The position numbers were made by a program, and so were the translations under genes. From assembly GCA_029067255.1 (NCBI GenBank), contig JAIEEW010000092.1, positions 1-5,100 of the forward strand: a stretch of 5,100 bases of DNA, written 5' to 3'. Of this stretch, positions 5,032-5,100 are shown in pieces. The notes beneath the pieces were generated by a model that searched no databases, was not told the origin of the DNA, and worked only from the letters and a program-made list of their open reading frames with translations. This DNA is from Clostridia bacterium. GTDB lineage: Bacteria > Bacillota > Clostridia > Christensenellales > UBA3700. Every line of letters starts with the position of its first letter. The first letter of the stretch is position 1.

Positions 5032-5100
5032 ATGGCAAGCAAAAAATCCGATTACTTTGGCCTTAGTTGGATTGTCAGCCTTATCTTGGCTATCATTCCG
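5032..5100 (+). CDS. Small hydrophobic (membrane) protein, N-terminus only
   Basis: ATG at 5032 follows AAAGGAGA (5015-5022) at a spacing of 10 bases from GGAG and lies downstream of a perfect promoter, so it is a real gene start. Twenty-three codons are visible before the window ends: a short basic N-terminus (MASKKSDYF) and then the beginning of a hydrophobic helix (GLSWIVSLILAIIP). The Pro at the end and the short hydrophilic head suggest a small multi-pass membrane protein with its N-terminus in the cytoplasm. I cannot assign a family from this fragment. Confidence 0.8.
   Translation, partial: MASKKSDYFGLSWIVSLILAIIP

Overview
The window reads as chromosome of a Gram-positive, endospore-forming bacterium, most likely an uncultured Clostridia-type Firmicute. 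The grounds are a flotillin of the FloA type, a clostridial-style long citrate synthase, the sporulation signal protein SpoIIR, strong purine-rich ribosome binding sites, and TTGACA/TATAAT promoters with extended -10 elements. I cannot name a genus from sequence alone.

Layout: (1) 1-1046, plus strand: the 3' part of floA, translationally coupled (TAATG) to a 181-residue single-pass membrane protein of unknown function. (2) 1069-1092: a hairpin between converging genes that probably terminates both. (3) 1133-2506, minus strand: complete citrate synthase with all catalytic residues. (4) 2507-2708: a divergent promoter region, with a TTGACA-N16-TATAAA promoter for citrate synthase and an extended -10 promoter for the next gene. 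(5) 2709-3935, plus strand: an M28-type metallopeptidase whose catalytic domain is interrupted by two pairs of membrane helices. (6) 3936-4338: a 403-bp non-coding stretch filled with inverted and direct repeats. It holds a 166-bp block with 28-bp perfect terminal inverted repeats around a nested hairpin, plus a decayed tandem copy. (7) 4339-4851: spoIIR, preceded by a plausible sigma-F promoter and followed by a terminator. (8) 4969-5100: a strong vegetative promoter and the first 23 codons of a small hydrophobic protein that runs off the window.

The genes do not form one pathway. They are separate transcription units for membrane organisation (floA pair), central carbon metabolism (citrate synthase), proteolysis at the membrane (M28) and forespore-to-mother-cell signalling (spoIIR). 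The strongest candidates for something undescribed are the repeat element at 3941-4232 and the membrane-interrupted M28 peptidase. I see no defence system, CRISPR array, tRNA, rRNA or transposase gene.
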